Shown piece by piece: positions 36,843-44,992 of a DNA stretch of 64,000 bases (position 1 is the stretch's first letter; each line of letters opens with the position of its first letter). The stretch comes from Roseovarius faecimaris (lineage in GTDB: Bacteria > Pseudomonadota > Alphaproteobacteria > Rhodobacterales > Rhodobacteraceae): positions 564,501-628,500 of the forward strand of contig NZ_CP034348.1 in the NCBI RefSeq assembly GCF_009762325.1, in the 5' to 3' direction. The notes under the pieces are model-generated. The model was not told where the DNA came from. It saw nothing but the letters and a program-made list of their open reading frames with translations, and did not search any database. Both the position numbers and the translations under genes were made by a program.

Positions 36843-37971
36843 AGGCCGCAAGGCTGAGAGCGGCGACAAGGGCAAAGCCGCTCGCCAGCATCAGCGCCAG
36901 CCCATAGCCCCCGCGCCAGTCATACAGCGCACCGGCCAGCCACGGCCCGGCCAGCCCGGCCGCACCCCAGGCGGTAAAGACCCGGCCGTAAATCGCGGCG
37001 CTCTGGCCCATGCCATAAAGCTTGGCAATGACGGCAGGGGTGGCCGCGATTGTGCCGCCATAGGCAAAGCCGACAAGGCCGAGGGCAAGAAAGACGCCGC
37101 CACCGCGCGGCCCAAGGGCCAGCGCCGCAAGCGTCACGCCGGTCAGCAGCACCAGCCCGACAAGGACACGTCTCGGGCCGGTCCCGTCAGCCAGACGCCC
37201 GCCCGCAAGGCTGCCCGCCAGATTGCACAGGGCAATGATCGCCGGAGCCATCCAGCCTGCCTGCCCGGGATGCATGGCCTCGGCAATACCGGCCGCATGG
37301 CCGATCACCATCAGCCCGGCCAGCACCCCGCCGAAATAACCCAGCCAAAGCAGCGGCAGCCCCGTGTTACGGGTCCCGGCGGCAGGGGCCGCGCCGGTCT
37401 GAAACCGGATGCCGCTGCGCCGAAGCAACAGCACGCTCACCCCGCCCGCGCCAATCAGCGCCAGCGCCAGCACCGTCATTGCCCCGCCGAACCCCGTGCG
37501 TACCAATGCGGCCTCGAATACCCCCGGCGCCAGCACGGCACCCAGAGCATAGGCCGCCGTGACCACCCCCATGGCCAGCCCCTCGCGCCCCGGATTGGCC
37601 TGTGCGGCCAGTTGCAGGCCAAAGCCATAGCCCAGCCCGTTGGCGGCCCCGAAGATCACGCCGTAACCCAGGTAGAGCAGCGCCAGCGACCCGCCCCACC
37701 CGGCCAGCAGCGCACCCGTCGCCGCCCCGCCACAGGCCAGTATCATAAGCGTTGCGGGGGCTGCCCGGGCATAGAGCCGCGGCCCCGCCAGAACGACAAG
37801 GGTCAGGCAGACCAGCGCCAGCGAATAGCCCAGCGACAGGGCGGAACGGCCCGTGCCGAACTGCACTTCCAGCGGCACCAGAAAGACCGAATAGGCATGC
37901 ACCGTGCCCAGAACCATCGCCACCAGCGCGGTGGCAACAAGAACGGGCAGGCCAGAGAAGGATGGGGTCAT
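36817..37971 (-). CDS. MFS transporter, oxalate/formate-antiporter-like
   Basis: Twelve-helix carrier of about 384 residues with internal repeat symmetry. Helix 1 reads V-L-G-T-V-H-A-Y-S-V-F-L-V-P-L-E, typical of the OFA/monocarboxylate branch, and R-L-A-D-G-T-G-P-R-R-V follows helix 8. The substrate is unknown. The start is chosen at ATG 37971; an upstream TTG at 37989 sits next to a strong AAGGAGGGG and could add six residues. It converges with the M3 peptidase gene with a short overlap. Confidence 0.82.
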   Translation of the reverse strand: MTPSFSGLPVLVATALVAMVLGTVHAYSVFLVPLEVQFGTGRSALSLGYSLALVCLTLVVLAGPRLYARAAPATLMILACGGAATGALLAGWGGSLALLYLGYGVIFGAANGLGYGFGLQLAAQANPGREGLAMGVVTAAYALGAVLAPGVFEAALVRTGFGGAMTVLALALIGAGGVSVLLLRRSGIRFQTGAAPAAGTRNTGLPLLWLGYFGGVLAGLMVIGHAAGIAEAMHPGQAGWMAPAIIALCNLAGSLAGGRLADGTGPRRVLVGLVLLTGVTLAALALGPRGGGVFLALGLVGFAYGGTIAATPAVIAKLYGMGQSAAIYGRVFTAWGAAGLAGPWLAGALYDWRGGYGLALMLASGFALVAALSLAAFKPPDRAP

Positions 37972-38031
37972 CGGGTATACTTTCCGCAAACCCCTCCTTC
38001 ATAGCAGGTTGATCCGCCACGCGAAGCCCCC

Positions 38032-38096
38032 GTTTTCTGACCAGAAAACGAGCTCGAAAATGATCATTTTCGATCCCGGAATTTGTGCAAATTCCG
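38032..38096. repeat. Three tandem A/T-armed hairpins
   Basis: GTTTTCTG-AC-CAGAAAAC (38032-38049), the perfect 20-bp palindrome TCGAAAATGATCATTTTCGA (38054-38073) and CGGAATTT-GTGC-AAATTCCG (38077-38096). They lie between the pgm stop and the MFS start, both on the minus strand. Probably a terminator for the polysaccharide operon; similar to 17841-17888. Confidence 0.6.
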
Positions 38097-38103
38097 AACC
38101 CGC

Positions 38104-39600
38104 TCAGATCGTCTGGTCGTACTCGCCCACCAAAGGCTCGGTGCGGATCACCGCGTCGATATCGGCGAAAATCGCCCGCATTTCCGACTCGCTTTCCGAA
38201 CTTTCACAGACCACCACGAGGTTCGGCGTATTGGACGAGGCCCGTACCAGCCCCCAGCTGCCATTGTCGAGGATCACCCGCGCGCCGTTCACCGTCACCA
38301 CCTCCTTGATGGCCCGCCCCGCGACCGGCTCACCGGCCTCATGCTTGGTGACCAGCTTCTCCACCAGCCGCTCCAGCACCTGGTATTTCTCCTCGTCGGC
38401 GCAATAGGGGCTCATCGTCGGCGTCGCCCAGGTCTGCGGCAAGGCGCGGCGCAGGTCGCTCATCGACATCTCGGGGTTGCGGTCCATCAGCTTGCAGATC
38501 TCCACCGCCACCCGCATCCCGCAATCGTAGCCGCGCCCCACCGGCTCGGCCAGAAAGTAATGCCCTGACTTCTCAAACCCCGCCAGCGCGCCGATCTCCT
38601 TCACGCGCCGCTTCATATGGCTGTGGCCCGTCTTCCAGTAATCCGCCTTGGCCCCCTGCGCCTGCAACTCCGGGTCCGAGGCAAACAAGCCGGTCGATTT
38701 CACATCCGCCACGAAGGTGCTGCCGGGATAGAGCTTCGACAGATCGCGGGCCATGATGACGCCCACCTTGTCGGCAAAGATCTCCTCGCCCTCGTCATCG
38801 ACAACGCCGCAACGGTCGCCATCGCCGTCGAACCCCAGCGCGAAATCGGCACCTGACGCCGTCACCGAAGCGGCCATGTCATGCAGCATTTCCATCGCCT
38901 CGGGGTTGGGGTTGTAGTGCGGAAACGTGTAATCCAGCTCGTTATGCGAGGGCACCACCTCCACCCCCAGCCGCTCAAACAGCTCGGGCGCAAAGGCGCT
39001 GGCCGTGCCATTGCCCGTGGCGCAGACAACCTTGAGCTTGCGGGTCATTCTGAAATCCCCCACGAGGTCGTCAAGATACGCCTCGCGCACCCCGTCGACA
39101 AACTCATACCCGCCGCCCTCGCGCGCCACGCCTGCGCCGGTCAGAACAATGTCGCGCAGCTCGGCCATCTCGTCGGGGCCGTGGGTCAGGGGGCGGTCAA
39201 AGCCCATCTTCACCCCGGTCCAGCCATTGGGGTTATGCGAGGCCGTGACCATCGCCACCGCAGGCACATCAAGATGAAACTGGCTGAAATAGGCCATGGG
39301 CGACAGCGCCGGGCCAATATCCTTGACCCGGATACCCGCCTGCATCAGCCCGATGATCAGCGCGTGTTTGATCGACTGCGAATAGTCGCGATAATCGTTG
39401 CCTACGGCAATCACCGGAGCAATGCCCCGCTTGTGCATCTGCGTGCCAAGGCCCAGCCCCAGCGCCGTCATCCCCGCCAGGTTGATGTCATCGGGGTATT
39501 TCCACCGCGCGTCATATTCGCGGAATCCTGTGGGGGCGATCATCGCATCGCGCAGGAATTCCCAGGTATTCGGCGTCGATTGGGGCAGGGGCTTTTTCAC
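38104..39600 (-). CDS. Phosphomannomutase/phosphoglucomutase
   Basis: Alpha-D-phosphohexomutase of 498 residues making mannose-1-P or glucose-1-P for polysaccharide synthesis. Active-site serine loop M-V-T-A-S-H-N-P, metal loop D-G-D-G-D-R, sugar loop G-F-E-K-S-G-H-Y and the C-terminal phosphate loop R-A-S-S-N-T-P. GTG at 39600 is taken as start; upstream site is weak, so an internal ATG (M-I-A-P-T-G) cannot be excluded. Last gene of the run kpsT-kpsE-kdsA-pgm, which fits supply of capsule or LPS sugars. Confidence 0.9.
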   Translation of the reverse strand: MKKPLPQSTPNTWEFLRDAMIAPTGFREYDARWKYPDDINLAGMTALGLGLGTQMHKRGIAPVIAVGNDYRDYSQSIKHALIIGLMQAGIRVKDIGPALSPMAYFSQFHLDVPAVAMVTASHNPNGWTGVKMGFDRPLTHGPDEMAELRDIVLTGAGVAREGGGYEFVDGVREAYLDDLVGDFRMTRKLKVVCATGNGTASAFAPELFERLGVEVVPSHNELDYTFPHYNPNPEAMEMLHDMAASVTASGADFALGFDGDGDRCGVVDDEGEEIFADKVGVIMARDLSKLYPGSTFVADVKSTGLFASDPELQAQGAKADYWKTGHSHMKRRVKEIGALAGFEKSGHYFLAEPVGRGYDCGMRVAVEICKLMDRNPEMSMSDLRRALPQTWATPTMSPYCADEEKYQVLERLVEKLVTKHEAGEPVAGRAIKEVVTVNGARVILDNGSWGLVRASSNTPNLVVVCESSESESEMRAIFADIDAVIRTEPLVGEYDQTI

Positions 39601-39624
39601 TGTCAGGGTCTTTCTTATCGTTGT

Positions 39625-40458
39625 TTACACACGCACCGGGTTGGCCTTGGCCAGCCGGTCAAACTGCATCAGAAGGTCAATCAGGCCGGGCATGTCCTCC
39701 AGCCGGATCATGTTGGGGCCATCGCATGGCGCATGGTCGGGGTCCTGATGGGTTTCGGCGAAAACGGCGGCCACGCCCGTGGCCACTGCCGCACGCGCCA
39801 GCACCGGGGCAAATTCGCGTTGCCCACCGGACGCACCGCCAAGCCCGCCGGGCTGGGCCACCGCATGTGTGGCATCCATCACGACAGGGTAACCGGTGCG
39901 CGCCATTTCGGGCAGCGATTGCATATCGACGACGAGACGGTTGTAGCCAAAGCTCACCCCGCGCTCGGTCAGCAATATCTTCTCATTCCCGGTGCTTTCG
40001 ATCTTGGCCACGACATTGGGCATGTCCCACGGCGCCAGGAATTGTCCCTTTTTCACGTTGATCACGGCCCCTGTTTCTCCGGCGGCCAGCAACAGCGCTG
40101 TCTGACGGCAGAGAAAGGCCGGGATCTGCAACACATCGCAGACCTCCGCCACGGGCGCGCATTGCTCTTTTTCGTGGATATCGGTGAGCACCGGCACGCC
40201 GATGGCCTCCTTCACCGATTGCAGAACCTTCAACCCTGCCTCCAGCCCCAGCGGCGGCGCCGCGTTCAGCGACGTTCGGTTCGCCTTGTCAAACGAACCC
40301 TTGAAGACATATTGCGCCCCCGCCGCATCGCAGGCTTCTTTCATGCGCCCGGCAATCATCTGCGCATGATCCGCACTTTCCAACTGGCACGGGCCGGCAA
40401 TCAGGGTCAGGGGCTGGTCATTGCCAACCGTCAGCCCTGCAAACTCCACCTGTTTCAT
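39625..40458 (-). CDS. kdsA: 3-deoxy-8-phosphooctulonate (KDO-8-P) synthase
   Basis: Condenses phosphoenolpyruvate with arabinose-5-phosphate to KDO-8-P for LPS core or KDO-linked capsule. The 277-residue protein has the G-P-C-Q-L-E-S segment, S-F-D-K-A-N-R-T-S, T-D-I-H-E, P-A-F-L-C-R-Q-T, K-K-G-Q-F-L-A-P and D-A-T-H-A-V-A-Q-P, all diagnostic. One base separates its ATG from the kpsE stop, so it is coupled to the export genes. Confidence 0.96.
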   Translation of the reverse strand: MKQVEFAGLTVGNDQPLTLIAGPCQLESADHAQMIAGRMKEACDAAGAQYVFKGSFDKANRTSLNAAPPLGLEAGLKVLQSVKEAIGVPVLTDIHEKEQCAPVAEVCDVLQIPAFLCRQTALLLAAGETGAVINVKKGQFLAPWDMPNVVAKIESTGNEKILLTERGVSFGYNRLVVDMQSLPEMARTGYPVVMDATHAVAQPGGLGGASGGQREFAPVLARAAVATGVAAVFAETHQDPDHAPCDGPNMIRLEDMPGLIDLLMQFDRLAKANPVRV

Positions 40459-40459
40459 C

Positions 40460-42073
40460 TTAGCTTGAGACCTGTTCTCTGAGGATCGACGCTGTGAGTG
40501 ACAGCATCAGGTAGATACCGGCAAAGATCAGGAAGGCAAGGATCGTGTTCTCGAACGCCCTGGGATAGGACGAATCCTGACTGGGCAGGGGCTTCACGCT
40601 GACGGTCAGATAGCGCACCTGCTTGTTCGCCTCGATCTCGCTCTGCCGCTTGGTCTCAAGGGCGGCCTGCAGCACCAGGTCGGCGGTGGCAAGGTCGGCC
40701 TGCGCGATCTGGATATCCGCCGCCTGGCTGGCCAGCGACGTGTTGCCCTCGGTGGCCTCGGTCAGCCGGGCATTCTGTTTTTCATACTCCGCGCGCAGAA
40801 CGGCGATCTCGCTGCGCAGCGCGTCCAGCTTCGACTGGTTCGGGCGAGAGTTGTTGAGCTGGATGTTGAGCGCCAGCTCCTTTTCCTGCATTTGCAGCTC
40901 GACCGAGCTGATCAACTGCCGGATGGCCGCGATTTCGCCGCCGGGGTCCAGAATGGTCCCCTCCTGCAAACGTACCAGCCGCTCCTGCGCCGCGCGCCGC
41001 TCGGCCTTGGCCTCTTCCAGGCTTTCGATGGCGGTCTTCACCGCGTCCTGGCGCTTTTCCTGGCTCAGCTCATCCACCCGCTCCTCGGCATAGGCGATCA
41101 GGCGCTCCGAGAAGAGCGCCGAGATCTCCGGGTCCGCCGTGGCCACCTCCATCCGGATCACGCCTTCGGTCGGGTCATAACCCAGGGTCACGTATTTCTT
41201 GTAAAGCTTGTGCGCCGCCTCGTTGGAGGCATCCGGCGACAGCCTCTGGATCGGGTCGATGAAGCTCTGGCTGAAATGCTGGCGAAAGCCCAGATCGGAA
41301 TCGAGCCTGAGCATGGCATCCTTGCTTTCCAGATAGCTCTGCGTCGCAATCGCGTCCTGCCCGGTGGCGAACTGGCTGGGCAAGAGCCCACCAAGCCCGC
41401 CGGCCCCCCCGCCCGAACCGTCAGCGGTCAGGATCAGGAACTCCGAATGGGTCGAATACATCGGCGTCGCGATCTTGTAATAGTAAAAGCCCACGATCAT
41501 GGTCGGCAGCAGCACGAAGGCCGCAAGCCGCGACAGGAGCAGCATCAGCTTGCGGCGACGGCGGCGGCCGATATCGCGCTGGATCTCCATGATCTCCGCC
41601 GCGCGCCGGTCGGCGGGGCTCACCTCGGTCGAGGGCAGGCCCGCCTTGCCCACCGGCACGGTCTGCGGCAACTGCACCTTGCCCTGCTTGGCGCTCTCGG
41701 CCTCGGCCATCGGCGCTTCCAGCCCGTCATCGCCGTCATCGGCGACCAGTTCCAGAATATTGGCACGCTGGAACGGGTCGATCCCCTTGGCGCGCAGCAG
41801 GCGCACCGCATCGAAATCCGAGGTCGGCGCCAGCCCCTGTTTCTGCGCCATCCGCCGTGCCATGCGCAACTGTCGGCCTGTCAGCCCCTCCTTGCGGATG
41901 GCGTCGATGCTCTGGCTGGCCGAGGCCATCTCCGCCGGGCTGCTCACCTGTCCCTCATGCGGGGCATCCGGGGCGGCGTCCTCATGCGCAGGCGCGGCAC
42001 CGGACGGTGCGGCACCGGCACTTGGCGTCGTGCGCCGGATGCGAAACTTCTTAGCCTTGGGTTTCGTAGTCAT
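40460..42073 (-). CDS. kpsE: KpsE-like capsule polysaccharide export protein
   Basis: Inner-membrane polysaccharide co-polymerase/export protein of 537 residues. A long charged cytoplasmic N-terminus (1-~170) ending in an Arg run (R-R-R-R-R-K) precedes transmembrane helix 1 (~176-199); then a periplasmic coiled-coil region rich in Glu/Arg/Gln, and a second helix in the last 30 residues. This two-helix layout fits KpsE/Wzz-type proteins. The extended N-terminus is longer than in Escherichia coli KpsE. Start overlaps the end of kpsT by 23 bases. Confidence 0.82.
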   Translation of the reverse strand: MTTKPKAKKFRIRRTTPSAGAAPSGAAPAHEDAAPDAPHEGQVSSPAEMASASQSIDAIRKEGLTGRQLRMARRMAQKQGLAPTSDFDAVRLLRAKGIDPFQRANILELVADDGDDGLEAPMAEAESAKQGKVQLPQTVPVGKAGLPSTEVSPADRRAAEIMEIQRDIGRRRRRKLMLLLSRLAAFVLLPTMIVGFYYYKIATPMYSTHSEFLILTADGSGGGAGGLGGLLPSQFATGQDAIATQSYLESKDAMLRLDSDLGFRQHFSQSFIDPIQRLSPDASNEAAHKLYKKYVTLGYDPTEGVIRMEVATADPEISALFSERLIAYAEERVDELSQEKRQDAVKTAIESLEEAKAERRAAQERLVRLQEGTILDPGGEIAAIRQLISSVELQMQEKELALNIQLNNSRPNQSKLDALRSEIAVLRAEYEKQNARLTEATEGNTSLASQAADIQIAQADLATADLVLQAALETKRQSEIEANKQVRYLTVSVKPLPSQDSSYPRAFENTILAFLIFAGIYLMLSLTASILREQVSS

Positions 42074-42710
42074 AGAGCTGCTTTGCCTCTTCCAAGGTAT
42101 CAAACATATACAATTTGCCGCCCATCAGAACGGCCGCCTCGCGCGCGAACTTCTCCAGCGTCGCAGGCTGGTGCGACACGATGATCACCGTGGTGGTGCG
42201 CAGCCGCTCGCGCAGGATCTCTCCGGCCTTGCGGTTGAACTCCACATCGGTGGATCCCGGCATGCCTTCGTCGATCAGGTAGATATCAAACTCCAGCGCC
42301 AGCATCAGCGCAAAGGTGAAGCGCGCCCGCATCCCCGAGGAATAGGTGCCCAGCGGCTGGTCGAAATATTCGCCCAGGTTGCACATCCAGCGGCAATAGG
42401 CCTCCACATAATCCGGATCGAGCCCATAGAGCCGGGCGATGTAGCGCGAGTTTTCCATCGCCGAGATCTTGTTGACCACCCCGCCCATGAAGCCCAGAGG
42501 AAACGAGATGCGGCAGCCGCGGCGGATCTCGCCCTCATCGGGTTTTTCCAGCCCCGCCATCATGTTGATCAATGTGGTCTTGCCGGTGCCATTGGGGGCC
42601 AGAATGCCAAGCGACCGCCCCAGCTCGACCCGGAATGACACTTTTTCAAGGATCACCTTGCGCTGGGTGCCTGTCCAGAAGGACTTGCTCACATTGTCGA
42701 ACTCGAGCAT
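42051..42710 (-). CDS. kpsT: Capsule polysaccharide ABC transporter ATPase, KpsT type
   Basis: ATP-binding subunit of 219 residues of a group 2 capsule exporter. Walker A APNGTGKTT (38-46), an ABC-signature equivalent Y-S-S-G-M-R-A-R, Walker B with Y-L-I-D-E-G and the switch His in S-H-Q-P. The short length and M-L-E-F-D-N-V-S-K-S start are typical of KpsT. The cognate permease KpsM is not next to it: the upstream neighbour is the arsR-permease pair. The permease may be elsewhere in the genome. Confidence 0.85.
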   Translation of the reverse strand: MLEFDNVSKSFWTGTQRKVILEKVSFRVELGRSLGILAPNGTGKTTLINMMAGLEKPDEGEIRRGCRISFPLGFMGGVVNKISAMENSRYIARLYGLDPDYVEAYCRWMCNLGEYFDQPLGTYSSGMRARFTFALMLALEFDIYLIDEGMPGSTDVEFNRKAGEILRERLRTTTVIIVSHQPATLEKFAREAAVLMGGKLYMFDTLEEAKQLYDYETQG

Positions 42711-42873
42711 TCAAACGCTCCGAAACTGCTCTTCACCCTCTTTAGCGGGGCTTTCTTAAGGCCAGATTAGCCATGCTTGTCCGTATTATGTCGGATCGCA
42801 GCGCGATTTACCAACAAATCAGGGCAATATTATGCCCATTCCTCAAAATTTTAAGAGAACGTGCCGCTTCTGC

Positions 42874-42899
42874 CGTAGGGTGCGTGATCTCACGCACCT
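42874..42899. repeat. 26-bp palindromic repeat, copy 1
   Basis: Contains the palindrome GGTGCGTGA-TC-TCACGCACC flanked by GTAG and TT, 14 bases from the permease stop codon. An identical copy in the opposite orientation lies at 63014-63039. Likely a terminator for the permease gene. Confidence 0.65.
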
Positions 42900-42912
42900 T
42901 CCGCCGCGCCCG

Positions 42913-43935
42913 TCACGCCACCGTCTGCCATACAAGCCCGGCCAGAACCGCGCCCAGCATCGCATAGCCGATATAGGCCGCAAAGACCCGCGGCTTCACC
43001 AGCGCCCAGACCGCGATGGCCGCCGGAATGCAGCTCACCCCGCCCGCGATGACAAAGCTCATGGCGGCCCCTTGCGTCATCCCTTGCGTCAGCAGCGCAT
43101 CCACCAGCGGCACGGCGGCATAGCCATTGAGGTAAGCCGGTGCGCCCACCAGCGCGCCCAGGATGATCGGGCCCACGCCCTCGCCCCCCAGCACCTGCGC
43201 GACCCATTCGGCGGGGACATACTGCAGCATCAGCGCCTCGATTACATAGGCCAGCGCCAGCCATTTCAGCAGGAACGCCCCGTTGTCCAGCGCGCTGGCC
43301 TTGAACGCCTCCCGGCGCGGGGCCTCGCCCCAGAACCGCCAGACCGGCGTGCCTTCAAACGGCTTTTTCACCCCGCAGCAGCCGCCCACCTGTGGCTTTT
43401 CCCTGAGCGGATCGGCAAAGACGGGCGAGGTCGCGGTCAGCATCGTCGCAAAGCCGCCCATCAGCCCGATCCCGATCGCCGCTGCCGTCTTGGCGATGGC
43501 AAACTCCCAGCCCAGCGTGCCGGAGGTGATCAGAAACATCGCCGGGTCCATCAGCGGCGAGGCCAGCCAGAACGCCATGACCGCGCCCAGGGGCGCACCA
43601 AGCGCCAGCATCGCGGCGATGAACGGGATCACCTCGCAACTGCAAAAGGGCGACAAACCCCCCAGTAGCGCCGCCAGCACGATCATCCGCGCCTGCCGTC
43701 CCTCAAACGCCCTGGCCAGCAGCGTCTCGGCCCCCGTCGCCTTGAGATAGGCCACCGCCAGAACCGCGAACACGATGAAGGGGGCGGTGTGCAAAAGCGC
43801 AGCGGTCCCGAACGTGATCGTCGGCCAGAGTTGCGGCGTGTCGAACACGGCCACGGCAAGCAGGATCAGCACCAGCACCGCCCAGGCCTTGTCGATCTTC
43901 CAGTTGCGCGGGGACGGGTGGTGGATGTCAGCCAT
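42913..43935 (-). CDS. DUF318/ArsP-type permease
   Basis: Membrane protein of 340 residues with about eight to ten hydrophobic segments. The S-P-F-C-S-C-E-V-I-P motif is the cysteine-bearing signature of UPF0718/ArsP permeases, which export trivalent organoarsenicals in some bacteria; a second GGCCG cysteine pair lies in the central loop. ATG at 43935 overlaps the end of arsR by 8 bases. Pairing with an ArsR-family regulator supports a metal(loid) substrate. Confidence 0.82.
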   Translation of the reverse strand: MADIHHPSPRNWKIDKAWAVLVLILLAVAVFDTPQLWPTITFGTAALLHTAPFIVFAVLAVAYLKATGAETLLARAFEGRQARMIVLAALLGGLSPFCSCEVIPFIAAMLALGAPLGAVMAFWLASPLMDPAMFLITSGTLGWEFAIAKTAAAIGIGLMGGFATMLTATSPVFADPLREKPQVGGCCGVKKPFEGTPVWRFWGEAPRREAFKASALDNGAFLLKWLALAYVIEALMLQYVPAEWVAQVLGGEGVGPIILGALVGAPAYLNGYAAVPLVDALLTQGMTQGAAMSFVIAGGVSCIPAAIAVWALVKPRVFAAYIGYAMLGAVLAGLVWQTVA

Positions 43936-44266
43936 GGGTATGCTCCGTATCAGGGCAGTCCGCGCAGCATTCGCGCAGCAGGAATTCCGACAGCTGGCGC
44001 AGCTCGTCATAGGCCACCGCCGCGCAGATGATCGACCGGCCCTTGCGCTCCTGCCGGACCAGCCCGGCCTGTGTCAGGATCTTCATGTGATGGGTCAGGG
44101 TCGAGCCGCTCACACCGCAGCGTTCGCCCAGCGTTCCGATCCGCAGCCCCTCGGGCCCGGCGCGCACAAGGGTGCGCAGCACGCTCAGGCGCTGTTCCGA
44201 GCCGAGCGCGGCAAAGGTCGAGGCCGCAAGGGCCAGGTCGAGATCGGGACTCACTGTCTGTTTCAT
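43928..44266 (-). CDS. ArsR-family transcriptional regulator
   Basis: Winged-helix repressor of 112 residues. The helix-turn-helix reads L-G-E-R-C-G-V-S-G-S-T-L-T-H-H-M-K-I-L, followed by a wing (R-Q-E-R-K-G-R-S-I). The C-terminus is Cys/His-rich (E-C-C-A-D-C-P and H-T-H), a likely metal(loid) sensor. ATG at 44266 is chosen because an upstream in-frame start would lie inside the operators. It overlaps the permease it presumably controls. Confidence 0.88.
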   Translation of the reverse strand: MKQTVSPDLDLALAASTFAALGSEQRLSVLRTLVRAGPEGLRIGTLGERCGVSGSTLTHHMKILTQAGLVRQERKGRSIICAAVAYDELRQLSEFLLRECCADCPDTEHTHG

Positions 44267-44326
44267 ATTTCTAGAATTATCGAAATGAATGGCTGACGCA
44301 AGCTTTATTTCGAGAAACATCGAAAT
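44267..44326. promoter_or_regulatory. Two ArsR-type operators
   Basis: ATTTCGA-N6-TCGAAAT at 44307-44326 is perfect. ATTTCTA-N6-TCGAAAT at 44267-44286 has one mismatch and abuts the arsR start codon. They are 40 bases apart, about four helical turns. Autoregulation of the arsR-permease pair is inferred. Confidence 0.7.
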
Positions 44327-44356
44327 GACAACGGGGAAGGGTTAACAACTCGTTGA

Positions 44357-44390
44357 TTTTGTACAAAACAGGGGGGTATTTTGTACAAAA
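44357..44390. promoter_or_regulatory. Two TTTTGTACAAAA palindromes plus a half-site before the UDG-like gene
   Basis: TTTTGTACAAAA occurs at 44357-44368 and 44379-44390, 22 bases apart, followed by GTACAAAA at 44392-44399, right up to the start of the UDG-fold gene. The spacing of about two helical turns suggests an operator. The binding protein is unknown. Confidence 0.55.
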
Positions 44391-44404
44391 CGTACAAAAT
44401 TCTC

Positions 44405-44992
44405 ATGCCTCAGATTGCCGATCAGATCCGCGCCTGCCGCCTTTGTGCGGACCGCTTCGCCGCGACCCACACGGCCCATGAGCCGCGCCCCGTTGCGTGG
44501 TTTCGCTCCTCCGCGCGGGTGCTGATCGCCGGGCAGGCGCCGGGGATGCGGGTGCATCAATCCGGTGTGCCTTTCGATGACCCGTCCGGCGACCGTCTGC
44601 GCGACTGGATGGGCGTGAAACCTGCTGATTTCTATGACAAATCCCGCGTGGCCATCGTGCCTATGGCGTTTTGTTTCCCCGGTTATGACGCCAAGGGCTC
44701 GGATCTGCCCCCGCCGCCGATCTGTCGCAGGACATGGCAGGCGGATGTCATGCAACACCTTGAAAAGGTTGAGCTAACCCTGCTTGTCGGTGGATATGCG
44801 CACAAACATCACCTGCGCGTCAAAACCTCCGTCACCGCCACTGTCGCGGCCTGGCGCGACCATGCGCCACGGGTCTTTGTCTTGCCGCACCCCTCCTGGC
44901 GCAATACCGCTTGGCTCAGGAAAAACCCGTGGTTCGAGACCGAGCTTTTGCCGGTCCTCCGTGATCAGGTGCGAAAGGTGCTAAATGGTTGA
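44405..44992 (+). CDS. Uracil-DNA glycosylase-fold protein
   Basis: Protein of 195 residues with the UDG superfamily fold: an N-terminal Cys pair (C-R-L-C), the first motif I-A-G-Q-A-P-G (equivalent to GEAPG) and the C-terminal L-P-H-P-S-W-R-N (equivalent to H-P-S). The catalytic nucleophile typical of family 1 is not evident, so DNA glycosylase activity is only inferred. ATG at 44405 is chosen; an in-frame TTG at 44381 lies inside the operator palindrome. No clear ribosome site. It overlaps sseB by 8 bases. Confidence 0.72.
   Translation: MPQIADQIRACRLCADRFAATHTAHEPRPVAWFRSSARVLIAGQAPGMRVHQSGVPFDDPSGDRLRDWMGVKPADFYDKSRVAIVPMAFCFPGYDAKGSDLPPPPICRRTWQADVMQHLEKVELTLLVGGYAHKHHLRVKTSVTATVAAWRDHAPRVFVLPHPSWRNTAWLRKNPWFETELLPVLRDQVRKVLNG

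Noticed and set aside
38881-40482. Long plus-strand open frame opposite pgm and kdsA
   Set aside because: Shadow of two clearly identified genes; composition typical of antisense frames.
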